A stretch of 64,000 nt of DNA from CAZMXP01 sp964570285 (GTDB lineage Bacteria > Planctomycetota > PLA2), in NCBI GenBank assembly GCA_964570285.1, contig CAZMXP010000013.1:24705-88704 (forward strand). Direction: 5' to 3'. The number at the start of each line of letters is the position of its first letter. Position 1 is the stretch's first letter. The notes beneath the pieces were generated by a model. It saw only the letters and a list, made by a program, of their open reading frames with translations. It did not search any database and was not told where the DNA came from. The position numbers were made by a program, and so were the translations under genes. This document shows, piece after piece, positions 50,728 to 59,102 of the stretch.

Positions 50728-50733
50728 TAGAAT
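50728..50733 (+). promoter_or_regulatory. -10-like box TAGAAT, 10 bases before an ATG
   Basis: TAGAAT at 50728-50733 and ATG at 50744; begins 9 bases after the previous stop. Confidence 0.45.
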
Positions 50734-50743
50734 CGGGACTCCG

Positions 50744-51907
50744 ATGCAGGGCCACGGGCGGATTCTGCTCGCTCTCATGCTGGGCACGCTCGGCGGATGC
50801 CCGGGGGACACCCACCGCGAGTACCACGAGATCGGGCCGATGGTCCTGATCGGCGGGGGGCTGTCCGACAAGGCCGCGAAGAAGGCCGCGAACGCGTACA
50901 CGAGATCGGTGGTCCGCGAGGTTCCCGACAATCCGGATGACTCGTTGGAGGAGGAGAGCGGCGAGGCGTTCTTCTCCTTCGCGGAGAGCTCGGGAATTCC
51001 GGACAGCGGCCTCGGATGGGACCAGGGGGTCGCCCCGTTGCAGGGGGGTTCGGCGATCTTCGCCGGGGGCGTAGACCCCACGACTGGCAAGGCGTCGCGC
51101 AAGGCCTACCTCTACGACGGCGGCAGCGACACGTGGACGGTGCTGCCGGAGATGAACGCGGCGCGGCAGGGCCTCACGGGCGCGACCCTTCCCGGCGGGC
51201 GGGTGCTGCTCGCGGGGGGGACCGACGCAGGCGGCGCGGCGCTCAAGTCGAGCGAGGTCTTCGATCCGCGGAAGCAGAAGTTCGTCGCGGGGCCGGACAT
51301 GGGGGCGGCGCGGACGCTGCACCTCGCGGTGACGCTCCTCGACGGGCGCGTGCTGCTCCTCGGCGGCGACGCCGAGACCGGCCGCGCGTTCGAGATCTAC
51401 GATCCCGAGGCCAACGCCTTCGTCTCCGCAGGGCAGATGGTGAACGATGCGTCCACGGCGACGCTGCTGCTCGACGGGCGCGTGCTCGTGGCGGGCGGGT
51501 TCGACTCGCCGATCGCGCAGATCTTCGACCCGAAGTCGGGCACCTTCACGCGCATCGCGGACATGCCGAACGCGCACTCCCTCGGCGCGAGGGCGAGCCG
51601 CCTTGCCGACGGGCGCGTGCTCGTCACCGGGGGCTGGAGCGTGCTGCGGGAGCCCTCGCGCCACGCCGATCTCTACGACCCGGCGCGGAACGCCTGGACG
51701 GCGGCGGCCCCGATGCGCAGCGCGCGCGCGCTGCACGCTCAGGTCACGCTGCCCGACGGCCGGGTCCTCGTCTGCGGCGGCCTCGACGACGAGGGCGACG
51801 CCCTCGCCAGCGCCGAGATCTTCGACCCCGCCTCGGGCACTTTCACGATGCGGAAGCAAGCGATGGCGTTCGCCCGCTACCGTCTGGTCGCCGTCGCGCT
51901 GAACTAG
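50744..51907 (+). CDS. Kelch-repeat lipoprotein
   Basis: A 387-residue protein with a lipobox-like end to the signal (TLGGC, Cys near 19). After ~90 acidic residues, six or so kelch blades form a beta-propeller, each with a GG pair and spaced Tyr/Trp: LPGGRVLLAGGTDAGG, LDGRVLLLGGDAETGR, LADGRVLVTGGWS and LPDGRVLVCGGLDDEG, with FDPxxxxF connecting strands. No enzymatic active-site residues of galactose-oxidase type noticed. Likely exposed outside the cell and binding a ligand or partner protein. Confidence 0.82.
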   Translation: MQGHGRILLALMLGTLGGCPGDTHREYHEIGPMVLIGGGLSDKAAKKAANAYTRSVVREVPDNPDDSLEEESGEAFFSFAESSGIPDSGLGWDQGVAPLQGGSAIFAGGVDPTTGKASRKAYLYDGGSDTWTVLPEMNAARQGLTGATLPGGRVLLAGGTDAGGAALKSSEVFDPRKQKFVAGPDMGAARTLHLAVTLLDGRVLLLGGDAETGRAFEIYDPEANAFVSAGQMVNDASTATLLLDGRVLVAGGFDSPIAQIFDPKSGTFTRIADMPNAHSLGARASRLADGRVLVTGGWSVLREPSRHADLYDPARNAWTAAAPMRSARALHAQVTLPDGRVLVCGGLDDEGDALASAEIFDPASGTFTMRKQAMAFARYRLVAVALN

Positions 51908-51982
51908 CGGGCACTCGGGCGCGTCTTCGCCCCCTCCACGGCCTGATCGTGGCCCTGATCGCGGCCACGAGTGGTCACCGCT

Positions 51983-52102
51983 TCAGCGCGACCGCCTGGA
52001 AGCAGAGATCGCGAGCACAGGCGACGCGAGCAGCAGGCCGATCGCCGCGACCACGGAGAGCGGCCAACTCCAAGGCCAACGCCGCCCGTCCGCCGGGTTC
52101 AT
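51983..52102 (-). CDS. Possible 39-residue membrane peptide
   Basis: An ATG-started frame giving a short polar N-terminus with three Trp, a hydrophobic stretch (PLSVVAAIGLLLASPVLAIS) and a basic end (SRRSR). This looks like a single membrane span or like a C-terminal sorting tail whose main body is missing. It lies in the 279-base gap between the kelch and PLD-EVE genes; no good Shine-Dalgarno. Could be chance. Confidence 0.25.
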   Translation of the reverse strand: MNPADGRRWPWSWPLSVVAAIGLLLASPVLAISASRRSR

Positions 52103-52170
52103 GCCCTCAGCAGAGGCATGAATGGCGCAGCCGTGCACCCCCCGCGGCCCCCCCAGGGCGGCGTACCGGC

Positions 52171-52176
52171 TAGAAT
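52171..52176 (+). promoter_or_regulatory. -10-like box TAGAAT, 10 bases before the PLD-EVE gene
   Basis: TAGAAT at 52171-52176 with the ATG at 52187. The gene seems to be an independent transcription unit. No -35. Confidence 0.45.
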
Positions 52177-52186
52177 CGCCGCGCAC

Positions 52187-53245
52187 ATGGAAAGCAGCCT
52201 GCTGACAAACGATGACGGGGGGCTCGGGGGCGCCCTCCGGACCCTTGTCGCCGGCTCCACGCGAGTCTCCGTGGCGGTCGCCTTCGCAAGGCAGAGCGGG
52301 CTGCGCGAGATCGAGGCGCTCGAGCGCGGCGGCCGCGCCGTGCAGTTCCTCGCCGGAACCGATTTCCAGCAGACCGAAGTCGAACTGCTGGATCGGCTTT
52401 CGGAGACGCCAGGTTGCGAGACGCGCGCCTTTCTCGGGGCGCGGCTCCACGGGGGTGCCACGCGGACGTTTCATCCGAAGGTCTATCTCGGCGAGCGCGA
52501 GGACGGTCAGGCGATGGCCATCGTGGGGTCCGCCAACTTCACGCGGGGCGGACTCCGGCAGAACCACGAGGCGGCGGTGCTCCTCCGGGGGGACCGAGGC
52601 GAGGCACCGCTCGTGGAGATCCGCGCGTACATCGAGCGGCTCTGGGCCGACCCCTTCTCGGTGCGCGTGACACCGGAGTTGAGAGCGCGCTACGGGCGGC
52701 TTCGCGAGGCGTGGACCGGGACGATGTCAGCGGTGTTCGAGGGCGCGGACTACCAGACCGCGCTCGATGACTACAAGCGCGCCATCGGTGATGTGGTGGT
52801 GCGGCCGGAGATGGCTGTGGACCATCAGTGCTGGCTGCTCGTCAGCAATCCTGTCAACGCCGACATCGTCCGGCGACGCGGCGTCTGGGGCAACAAGAAC
52901 TCGGGCCCGATCGGGCGCATGCGGCCCGGGGATCCGGTCGTGCTGTACGTCAAGGGAGAGTCTCGGGTTGCCGCGTGGGGGCTTGTCGGAGGCCCCCCGT
53001 ACGAGGACCAGCAGCCGCTCTGGCCCGATGGGATCTACCCCTACCGAGTTCCCCTGTCTTTCCTCGGCGCCCCGCAGGTCTCCGTATCGATGAGGCTACT
53101 GGCCCCGCGCCTCTCGTTCATCCGGAGTGGCGCTGGCGCGAGTTGGGGGACCTACCTCCAGACGAGCCAGAGAACGATTCCCTGGATCGACTTCGCCGTG
53201 CTGCGCGACGCGATCGACGGAGCACGACTGCCGTCGTCGAACTGA
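52187..53245 (+). CDS. PLD-family nuclease fused to an EVE domain
   Basis: A 352-residue protein with two domains. Residues ~1-180 are a single phospholipase-D-like domain with HPK at 96-98 and GSANFTRGG at 114-122, the HxK...GSxNxT form typical of PLDc_2 nucleases. Residues ~213-340 are an EVE domain of the PUA-like fold: CWLLVSNPVNADIVRRRGVW, MRPGDPVVLYVKGE and PLWPDGIYPYRVPL. Other EVE domains bind modified DNA bases or RNA. BfiI-type restriction enzymes (358 residues) use the same plan of one PLD domain plus a pseudobarrel DNA reader. No methyltransferase is adjacent, which fits a modification-dependent (type IV-like) enzyme. Function inferred, not shown. Confidence 0.8.
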   Translation: MESSLLTNDDGGLGGALRTLVAGSTRVSVAVAFARQSGLREIEALERGGRAVQFLAGTDFQQTEVELLDRLSETPGCETRAFLGARLHGGATRTFHPKVYLGEREDGQAMAIVGSANFTRGGLRQNHEAAVLLRGDRGEAPLVEIRAYIERLWADPFSVRVTPELRARYGRLREAWTGTMSAVFEGADYQTALDDYKRAIGDVVVRPEMAVDHQCWLLVSNPVNADIVRRRGVWGNKNSGPIGRMRPGDPVVLYVKGESRVAAWGLVGGPPYEDQQPLWPDGIYPYRVPLSFLGAPQVSVSMRLLAPRLSFIRSGAGASWGTYLQTSQRTIPWIDFAVLRDAIDGARLPSSN

Positions 53246-53358
53246 AACGGGCTGCGCTGTCGGCAAGGATTCCATCGCTTGCCGTTCACGCTGTCGGAAA
53301 GCGCCGGCGGCTCACTCGCGCCGAGCCGGCCTCCCCGGTTGCCTGGCAACCACCTGCG

Positions 53359-55206
53359 TCAGCGGACGGGCGTGAGCGCGAGTTCCACTTGGTGCCCTAC
53401 AGGGACGTTCTCGTGGCAGGTGACCTTGCCGTTGGTCCAGAGGACCTCGACGCGGACCGGGCCCCCGCGGTCGCCGAGGCCGAAGAGAAGGCGCGGGTCC
53501 TCGCTGCTCTGGAAGGAGCTTCCGATCACGTAGATGCGGCGGATCACGAGATCCCCGGAGGTCACGGTCACGACGGAGCCGGCGGGGTCGAGGGGCACCT
53601 TCGCCGCCGGGTCGCCGCGTAGCCGGATCGCGAGCCAGTGCGGCGCTCCCTCCGCGCGCGGGAGGTCGCAGCGCAGCAGCGAGGGGGTGTCGTTCATCGC
53701 GTTCGTCGCGATGTCGGGGTCGCCGTCGTTGTCGAAGTCGATCACGACGGCCGCACGCGTGCACTTCTTCACCTCGAGACCGGGCCCGGCGCGTCCCTGC
53801 AGGTTGTCCAGCGAGAGGCGCCGGCGGTCGCGGTTGAGCACGAGCAGGTTGTACTGGCGGTAGCTGGTCCCCAGTTGCGGGTAGTGGTCCACCTCCGGGA
53901 AGATGTGCCCGCAGGCGAAGAAGAGGTCGAGATCGCCGTCGAGGTCGGGATCGAAGAGCAGCGCCCCCCAGCCGAGCGCCGCGAAGGTCATCGCGCGCAG
54001 GCCGGTCTGCGGGGAGTTCTCCTTGTAGGTGAGGCCGCCCGCGGGCAGCGGCACGGCGGTGAGCAGGTTGAACTCGTCGTGGCTGAACTCCGAGATCACG
54101 AGATCCTGCAGCAGGTCGCCGTTGACGTCCCCGAGCCCGACGCCCATCGACGCCTGCGCCCCGAACTGGCTCTGGCCGACGGCGAGCCCGAGCACGTCCC
54201 CCCGATCCTCGAAGGTGCCGTCGCCCCGGTTCATCCAGCAGAGGTTCCGGCCGAGGTCGTTGGCGACGAAGATGTCCTGCCGGCCATCCCCGTCGATGTC
54301 CCACGCGACCGGCTGGAATCCGAAATAGGGCCCGTCGGTCTGCCCGGTGGAGGCGGCGTCCCCCGGCGGAAAGCGGATGCCCGCCCGCTCGCTGACATCC
54401 TCGAAGCGCAACTCCCCGCTCTCGACAAGCAGGTTGCGCAGCAGCAGGTCGTTGAGCGGCAGGAGCCCGAGCGGCCCGCAGGGCACCCGCACCTTCCGCC
54501 AGAGGCAGTTGCGGCCGTCGATCTCCCCGTTCGGTCCGATCGTCGTCAGGTGCGGGCTCTGGAGCATGTGATCGACGTCGACGTATTGCGCAACGTAGAG
54601 GTCGAGATCGCCGTCCCCGTCGTAGTCGAGCAGGCAGGCCGCCGAGGACCAGTCGCGCGGGTTGCCGGCGGCCCCCGCGGCCCCCCCGATCTCGTCGAAC
54701 CTCCCGTCGCCCCGGTTCCTGTAGAGGCGGTTCGGACCCCAGTTGCACACGTAGAGGTCGGTATCGCCGTCGTTGTCGAGATCGCCGGCCACGGCGCCGA
54801 AGGCCCAGAGCGGGTCGTCGACCCCCGACGCCTCCCCCGCCTCGCGGAAGCGCTTGCCCCCCTCGTTGAAGTAGAGCGCGTTGCGCGGCGCCTGCTCGGG
54901 GGGGAGCAGCACCGCCTCCCGCCGGCCGAAGTCGTAACGGACGATGTCGTTGCCGTTGGGGCAGTAGAGGTCCATCCATCCGTCGCCGTTGAAGTCGCCC
55001 ACCGCGATGCCGGGGGCCGTGCCTTCGAGGATGAACCGCTTCTGGCTCTCCTTGCCCGTGCGGTTGAGCATCGTGTAGCCCATCGAGGCGGCGACATCGA
55101 CGTAGGCGAACGGCACCCCGGGCGACGGGATGGCGGGGGGGACCGGGGGGGGCGGCCCCCCGCCGCAGCCGGCGAGCAACAGGAGCAGGACGGCACCCCG
55201 CGACAT
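53359..55206 (-). CDS. CRTAC1-type FG-GAP/ASPIC lipoprotein
   Basis: A 615-residue protein with a short lipoprotein signal (LLLLLAGCGGG, Cys near 14) and Pro/Gly linker. At least six FG-GAP/VCBS repeats with calcium loops follow: DFNGDGWMD, DLDNDGDTD, DYDGDGDLD, DIDGDGRQD, DVNGDLLQD, DPDLDGDLD and DFDNDGDPD. A C-terminal ASPIC/UnbV domain (LLFGLGDRGGPVRVEVLWTN) closes it. This composition is the CRTAC1 family, common in Planctomycetota and related groups. Likely an extracellular beta-propeller with unknown partner. Divergent from fumC with overlapping promoters. Confidence 0.88.
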   Translation of the reverse strand: MSRGAVLLLLLAGCGGGPPPPVPPAIPSPGVPFAYVDVAASMGYTMLNRTGKESQKRFILEGTAPGIAVGDFNGDGWMDLYCPNGNDIVRYDFGRREAVLLPPEQAPRNALYFNEGGKRFREAGEASGVDDPLWAFGAVAGDLDNDGDTDLYVCNWGPNRLYRNRGDGRFDEIGGAAGAAGNPRDWSSAACLLDYDGDGDLDLYVAQYVDVDHMLQSPHLTTIGPNGEIDGRNCLWRKVRVPCGPLGLLPLNDLLLRNLLVESGELRFEDVSERAGIRFPPGDAASTGQTDGPYFGFQPVAWDIDGDGRQDIFVANDLGRNLCWMNRGDGTFEDRGDVLGLAVGQSQFGAQASMGVGLGDVNGDLLQDLVISEFSHDEFNLLTAVPLPAGGLTYKENSPQTGLRAMTFAALGWGALLFDPDLDGDLDLFFACGHIFPEVDHYPQLGTSYRQYNLLVLNRDRRRLSLDNLQGRAGPGLEVKKCTRAAVVIDFDNDGDPDIATNAMNDTPSLLRCDLPRAEGAPHWLAIRLRGDPAAKVPLDPAGSVVTVTSGDLVIRRIYVIGSSFQSSEDPRLLFGLGDRGGPVRVEVLWTNGKVTCHENVPVGHQVELALTPVR

Positions 55207-55214
55207 CGCGGCAC

Positions 55215-55248
55215 AGTCTAGCGATTCCCTCCTCCGGGGCGGTAGACT
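55215..55248. promoter_or_regulatory. Paired divergent TAGACT boxes
   Basis: TAGACT on the minus strand (55220-55215) lies 8 bases before the CRTAC1-type gene ATG; TAGACT on the plus strand (55243-55248) lies 6 bases before the fumC ATG. Only 22 bases separate the two boxes, so each polymerase would cover the other's core promoter. Confidence 0.5.
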
Positions 55249-55254
55249 GCGCCG

Positions 55255-56634
55255 ATGCCCGAGCGGATCGAACGAGACTCGATGGGCGAGATGCGCGTGC
55301 CCGGCGATGCCCTCTACGGGGCCACGACGCAGCGCGCCGTGCAGAACTTCCCGATCAGCGGGCGGCCGCTGCCGCGCGCCTTCCTGCGGGCGCTCGGCCT
55401 CATCAAGGAGGCCTGCGCGGCGACGAACGCGGAACTCGGCGAACTCGACGCCGCCCTCGCGCAGCGCATCCGGCAGGCGTCGGCCGAGGTCGCCTCGGGC
55501 GACCTCGACCGTCACTTCCCGATCGACGTCTTCCAGACCGGCTCCGGCACCTCGACGAACATGAACGCCAACGAGGTGATCGCGAACCGCGTCTGCCAGC
55601 TTCTCGGCAAGCCGATCGGCAGCCGCGACGTCTGCCACCCCAACGACCATGTCAACCGCGGCCAGTCGAGCAACGACGTGATCCCGACGGCGCTGCACGT
55701 CGCCTGCGCGGAGCAGGTGTCCGCGGCGCTGCTGCCCGCGCTGGCGTCGATGCGGGAGGCGCTCGCCGAGCGCGCGCGGGCCTTCGACGACGTGCTGAAG
55801 ATCGGGCGCACCCACCTGCAGGACGCGACCCCGGTCCGGCTCGGCCAGGTCTTCGGCGGCTTCGCCGCGCAGGTCGAGCGGAGCCTCGCGCGCCTGCGCG
55901 ACACGCTGCCGCGCCTCTGCGAGCTGGCGCTGGGCGGCACCGCGGTCGGGACCGGCATCAACTGCCCGCGCGGGTTCGCGGCCTCGGCCATCGCGAAGCT
56001 CGCGAGGGGGACCGGCCTGCCCTTCGTCGAGGCGGGCGACCACTTCGAGGCGCAGGCGGCCCGCGACGCCGCCGTGGAGCTGAGCGGCGCGCTGAAGAGC
56101 GTGGCGACCTCGCTCTACCACATCGCGAACAACCTCCGCTGGCTCGCGAGCGGCCCGCGCTGCGGCGTCGGCGAGATCGCGCTGCCGGAGACGCAGCCCG
56201 GATCCTCGATCATGCCGGGGAAGGTCAACCCGGTGATGTCGGAGATGCTGATGCAGGTCTGCATGCGCGTGCTGGGCAACGACGCCGCCGTGACCGCGGG
56301 CGGCGCGAGCGGCGTCTTCGAGCTGAACGTGGCGATCCCGATGATGGCGGACGCGCTGCTCGAGTCGATCCGCCTGCTCGCGAACGGCGCGCAGGTCTTC
56401 ACCGACCGCTGCATCCGCGGCATCGAGGCCGACACGGAGCGCTGCGCCGAGCTGCTGGAGAAGAGCCTCATGCTCTGCACGGCGCTGGCGCCGGTGATCG
56501 GCTACGACAAGGCGGCCAAGATCGCCAAGCAGGCGCACGCGGAACGGAAGACGGTCCGCGAGGTCGCCACCGCGATGGGGATCGCCGACCTCGACCGCCT
56601 GCTCGACCTCCGCTCGATGACCGGCCCCTCCTGA
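55255..56634 (+). CDS. fumC: Class II fumarate hydratase
   Basis: A 459-residue enzyme of the TCA cycle hydrating fumarate to malate. Signatures: ERDSMGEMRVPGDALYGATT, FQTGSGTSTNMNANEV, HPNDHVNRGQSSND, GRTHLQDATPV and the superfamily loop GSSIMPGKVNP near 316-326. Length equals the family norm. With gltA it is the second TCA-cycle gene here, but they are 20 kb apart. The ATG follows TAGACT by 6 bases. Confidence 0.95.
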   Translation: MPERIERDSMGEMRVPGDALYGATTQRAVQNFPISGRPLPRAFLRALGLIKEACAATNAELGELDAALAQRIRQASAEVASGDLDRHFPIDVFQTGSGTSTNMNANEVIANRVCQLLGKPIGSRDVCHPNDHVNRGQSSNDVIPTALHVACAEQVSAALLPALASMREALAERARAFDDVLKIGRTHLQDATPVRLGQVFGGFAAQVERSLARLRDTLPRLCELALGGTAVGTGINCPRGFAASAIAKLARGTGLPFVEAGDHFEAQAARDAAVELSGALKSVATSLYHIANNLRWLASGPRCGVGEIALPETQPGSSIMPGKVNPVMSEMLMQVCMRVLGNDAAVTAGGASGVFELNVAIPMMADALLESIRLLANGAQVFTDRCIRGIEADTERCAELLEKSLMLCTALAPVIGYDKAAKIAKQAHAERKTVREVATAMGIADLDRLLDLRSMTGPS

Positions 56635-56708
56635 TGCCCCGCCCGGTGCGGCGAGGGTGAGTCTCGCGCGCCGGGCCTCCTCCCCGACCGACGCCGCGCC
56701 TCGGGCCC

Positions 56709-57213
56709 ACGACCGGGTCGCCATCTTGAAGGGTGTTCGGGTTTCAGCAGCGAACGCGTTCGGAGGCGCGCGAGGATGTTGCCGCGCGCGCCTTTCACGG
56801 TCAGCCACAGCCTTCGTCTTGAAGGATGAGATGAGGAACCCAGGAATTTGAGAACCGAGGAAGGGGCGCCTTCGATCCCTCCGAGTCCCGGGATGCTCCC
56901 CTCTGCTCTCATGGGTTCCTCCCTTCCTGGGTTCCTTATCAAATCCGATACCCTCGTCCCTGATCGCTCGTACTCCATGCCCGCAGAGTGCTCGGCGCTT
57001 GCGCGAATCCCGACGAGTCACTGGATTCGAGCGGGGAGAACGAAAACCACGAAGGCACGAAGACACGAAGCAGTCCCCGCAACCCGGTGCGCGCGCGGCG
57101 CGCAGGCTCGTCGCTTCCCAGTCTCCGTGCCTTCCTGCCTTCGTGGTCATTGTTCAGGATGGCCCGTGCAGCGGCCTGCTCTCGCTCGGTTGCGGCGTCA
57201 AGCCGCGCCGCGC
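56709..57213. repeat. Interspersed repeat family, copy C
   Basis: Lies between convergent fumC and a cyclophilin gene. Arms GGAACCCAGGAA (56835-56846) and TTCCTGGGTTCC (56924-56935). Closely matches copy B through the ATGCCCGCAG block and the ACGAAAACCACGAAGG block. Right of that, copy C has an extra segment with an inverted pair: ACCACGAAGGCA.. at 57046-57067 and its near complement at 57126-57147. A GGTTGCGG hairpin repeat (57188-57213) follows, 30 bases from the cyclophilin stop. Confidence 0.75.
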
Positions 57214-57243
57214 CTCTGTGTCCCTGTGCCTCTGTGCTACGCC

Positions 57244-57876
57244 CTACCGGACAATTCCCGCGCGCAGGATGTAGTCGAGCTTGGGGAAGAGTTCGTCGAG
57301 GTAGGCCCTGCCGCGGCGCTCGATGGCCGGCTGCTGCGGCGCCTCGCCGTAGCCCGCGTGGATCGAGTCGACGACCTGCATGCCCTCGACGACCTGCCCG
57401 ACGGGCGGGAAGCCGCCGTCGAGATGCACGTTGTCCACGTAGTTGACGAAGATGTGGATCGAACGGGAGTTCGGCACGCCCATCTGCCCGAAGGCAACCG
57501 TGCCCCGCCGGTTGCGCTGCCTTCCCGGCGGGTCGTCGCCGATGTAGGCGTTGCGCCACGCCTCGTTGACCGCGGGGTCGTGGTGGAAGCCGAACTGCGC
57601 GACGAAGTCGCGCTTCACGCGGTAGAAGGGCGTCTGGTCGAAGTAGCCGACCTTCACGAGGTTCCAGAGCCGGTCGACGCCGTTCGGCGCCCAGTCGCGC
57701 ACGGCCTCGACGACGAACTCCCCCTTCGTCGTCTCGAAGCGGACGCGGAACCTGGCCGGCGCGGTCTCGGCGTCGCCGCGCGGGTTCTTGAGCGTGATCG
57801 GATTCCGGGGGGGCGCGGGGGGGGACTCGCCGGAGCAGGCGGCCAGCAGCAGCAGGCAGGGCAGGAAGCCTCTCAT
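57244..57876 (-). CDS. Cyclophilin-type peptidyl-prolyl isomerase lipoprotein
   Basis: A 210-residue protein with lipobox LLAAC (Cys14). The cyclophilin core follows: TTKGEFVVEAVRDWAPNGVD, FYRVKRDFVAQFGF holding the catalytic Arg and the FxxQxG motif, and FVNYVDNVHLDGGFPPVGQV then VEGMQVVDSI. It would catalyse proline isomerisation in exported proteins. The ATG overlaps the stop of the upstream HEAT-cyclophilin gene, to which its core is clearly related. Confidence 0.88.
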   Translation of the reverse strand: MRGFLPCLLLLAACSGESPPAPPRNPITLKNPRGDAETAPARFRVRFETTKGEFVVEAVRDWAPNGVDRLWNLVKVGYFDQTPFYRVKRDFVAQFGFHHDPAVNEAWRNAYIGDDPPGRQRNRRGTVAFGQMGVPNSRSIHIFVNYVDNVHLDGGFPPVGQVVEGMQVVDSIHAGYGEAPQQPAIERRGRAYLDELFPKLDYILRAGIVR

Positions 57877-59102
57877 TTCCCGAGGATCCTCACGTCGCGG
57901 ATCGCGTCGAGCCGCGGGTAGTGGCGGTCGAGGTAGTCGTTGCCCGAGTACTGGATCGACTGCTGGTCGGGCTCCTCGCCGTACTCGGGGTTGAGCGCAT
58001 CGAGGCGCTCGAGGCCCCTCGTGACCCGGCCGACCGGCACGAAACCCTGCGGGTCGAGGCCGGGGTTGTCGCGCAGGTTGAAGAAGAGTTGCGTCGTGCG
58101 CGTGCCGGGGCCGGCCATCGCGAACGCGAGCGTGCCGCGGACGTTCTTCTGCGCGGGCGGATCGTCGGGGATCTCGCTCCCCTTCCAGAGCCCGCCGACG
58201 CGGCTGTCGGCGTGGATGCCGAACTGCGCGACGAAGTCGCGCTTCACGCGGAAGAAGCGCGCGTCCCGGAAGAAGCCGACCGTCGCCAGATTGAAGAGCC
58301 GGTCGGCGCCGTGGGGGGCCCACGCCCGCACGACCTCGACCTCGATCTCGCCTCGACTCGTCTCGAAGAGCAGCGAGAAGCGCTCGGGCGCCTTCGCGGT
58401 GCACTCGTCGGGCTTGCGCAGGCGCGGGTGCTCGCGCGCCGCCGACGGCGAGCCGATGCGGGCGATCGCGGTCGTGGCCGCCTCGCGCACCTCCTGCTCC
58501 GCCTCCTTGAGGTGGGGGATCGCCTCCTTCGCCGCGGGCCCCACGAGACCGAGCACCCAGGCGGCCCTCGCCTTGATCGCCGTCTCGCCGAAGCGCAGCC
58601 GATCGATGAGCTCGGGCACCACCGGCGCGCCCCACGGCCCGAGGCGCCGGATCGCCTCGTCGACCATGGGTTCGCTCGCGCGGTCGAGCAGCGCCGGCAG
58701 CCCCCGGACCCCCTCCCTTCCCATCAGGCCGAGCGAGAGCGCGGCCAGCGGGTGCGGACACTCCACGAGAAGATCGACGGCCTCCCCGCCCGCACCGGCG
58801 ACCGCCTCGGCGAGCAGGCGACCGAGGTCGGCCTCGACGGTCTCGAATCGCGCGATCAGCGCCTTCGCGCCGTCGGCGCCCGCGCCGATGCGCACGAGCG
58901 CGCGGGCCGCCTCGAAGCGCACGGCCGCCTCGCCATCCCCGAGCCGGTCGATCAGGTCGCGCCGCGCGGGCCACGCCGCCTCTCCCAGCGCGCCGAGCGC
59001 CTCGGCCGCGGCGTGGCGCTGCGCGGCGTCGTCGTGGGCAAGCTGCGCCCGGAGCGCCTCGACGTCGGCGGCGAGCAGCGAGAGCAGCAGGAGCAGCGTC
59101 AC
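57873..59102 (-). CDS. HEAT-repeat / cyclophilin fusion protein
   Basis: A 409-residue protein: short signal (TLLLLLSLLA), HEAT repeats from about 15 to 215 (AAAEALGALGEAAWPARRDL, RFEAARALVRIGAGADGAKA and ARAAWVLGLVGPAAKEAIPH), then a cyclophilin domain from ~235 (FETSRGEIEVEVVRAWAPHG, FFRVKRDFVAQFGIHAD and FNLRDNPGLDPQGFVPVGRV). GTG start at 59102 overlaps rlmN. The core is paralogous to the next gene, suggesting tandem duplication. The HEAT part may hold client proteins. Confidence 0.85.
   Translation of the reverse strand: MTLLLLLSLLAADVEALRAQLAHDDAAQRHAAAEALGALGEAAWPARRDLIDRLGDGEAAVRFEAARALVRIGAGADGAKALIARFETVEADLGRLLAEAVAGAGGEAVDLLVECPHPLAALSLGLMGREGVRGLPALLDRASEPMVDEAIRRLGPWGAPVVPELIDRLRFGETAIKARAAWVLGLVGPAAKEAIPHLKEAEQEVREAATTAIARIGSPSAAREHPRLRKPDECTAKAPERFSLLFETSRGEIEVEVVRAWAPHGADRLFNLATVGFFRDARFFRVKRDFVAQFGIHADSRVGGLWKGSEIPDDPPAQKNVRGTLAFAMAGPGTRTTQLFFNLRDNPGLDPQGFVPVGRVTRGLERLDALNPEYGEEPDQQSIQYSGNDYLDRHYPRLDAIRDVRILGK

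Noticed and set aside
52187..55206. A multi-gene defence island around the PLD-EVE gene
   Set aside because: Neighbours are a kelch lipoprotein, a CRTAC1-type lipoprotein and fumC; no helicase, methyltransferase or other defence gene is adjacent.
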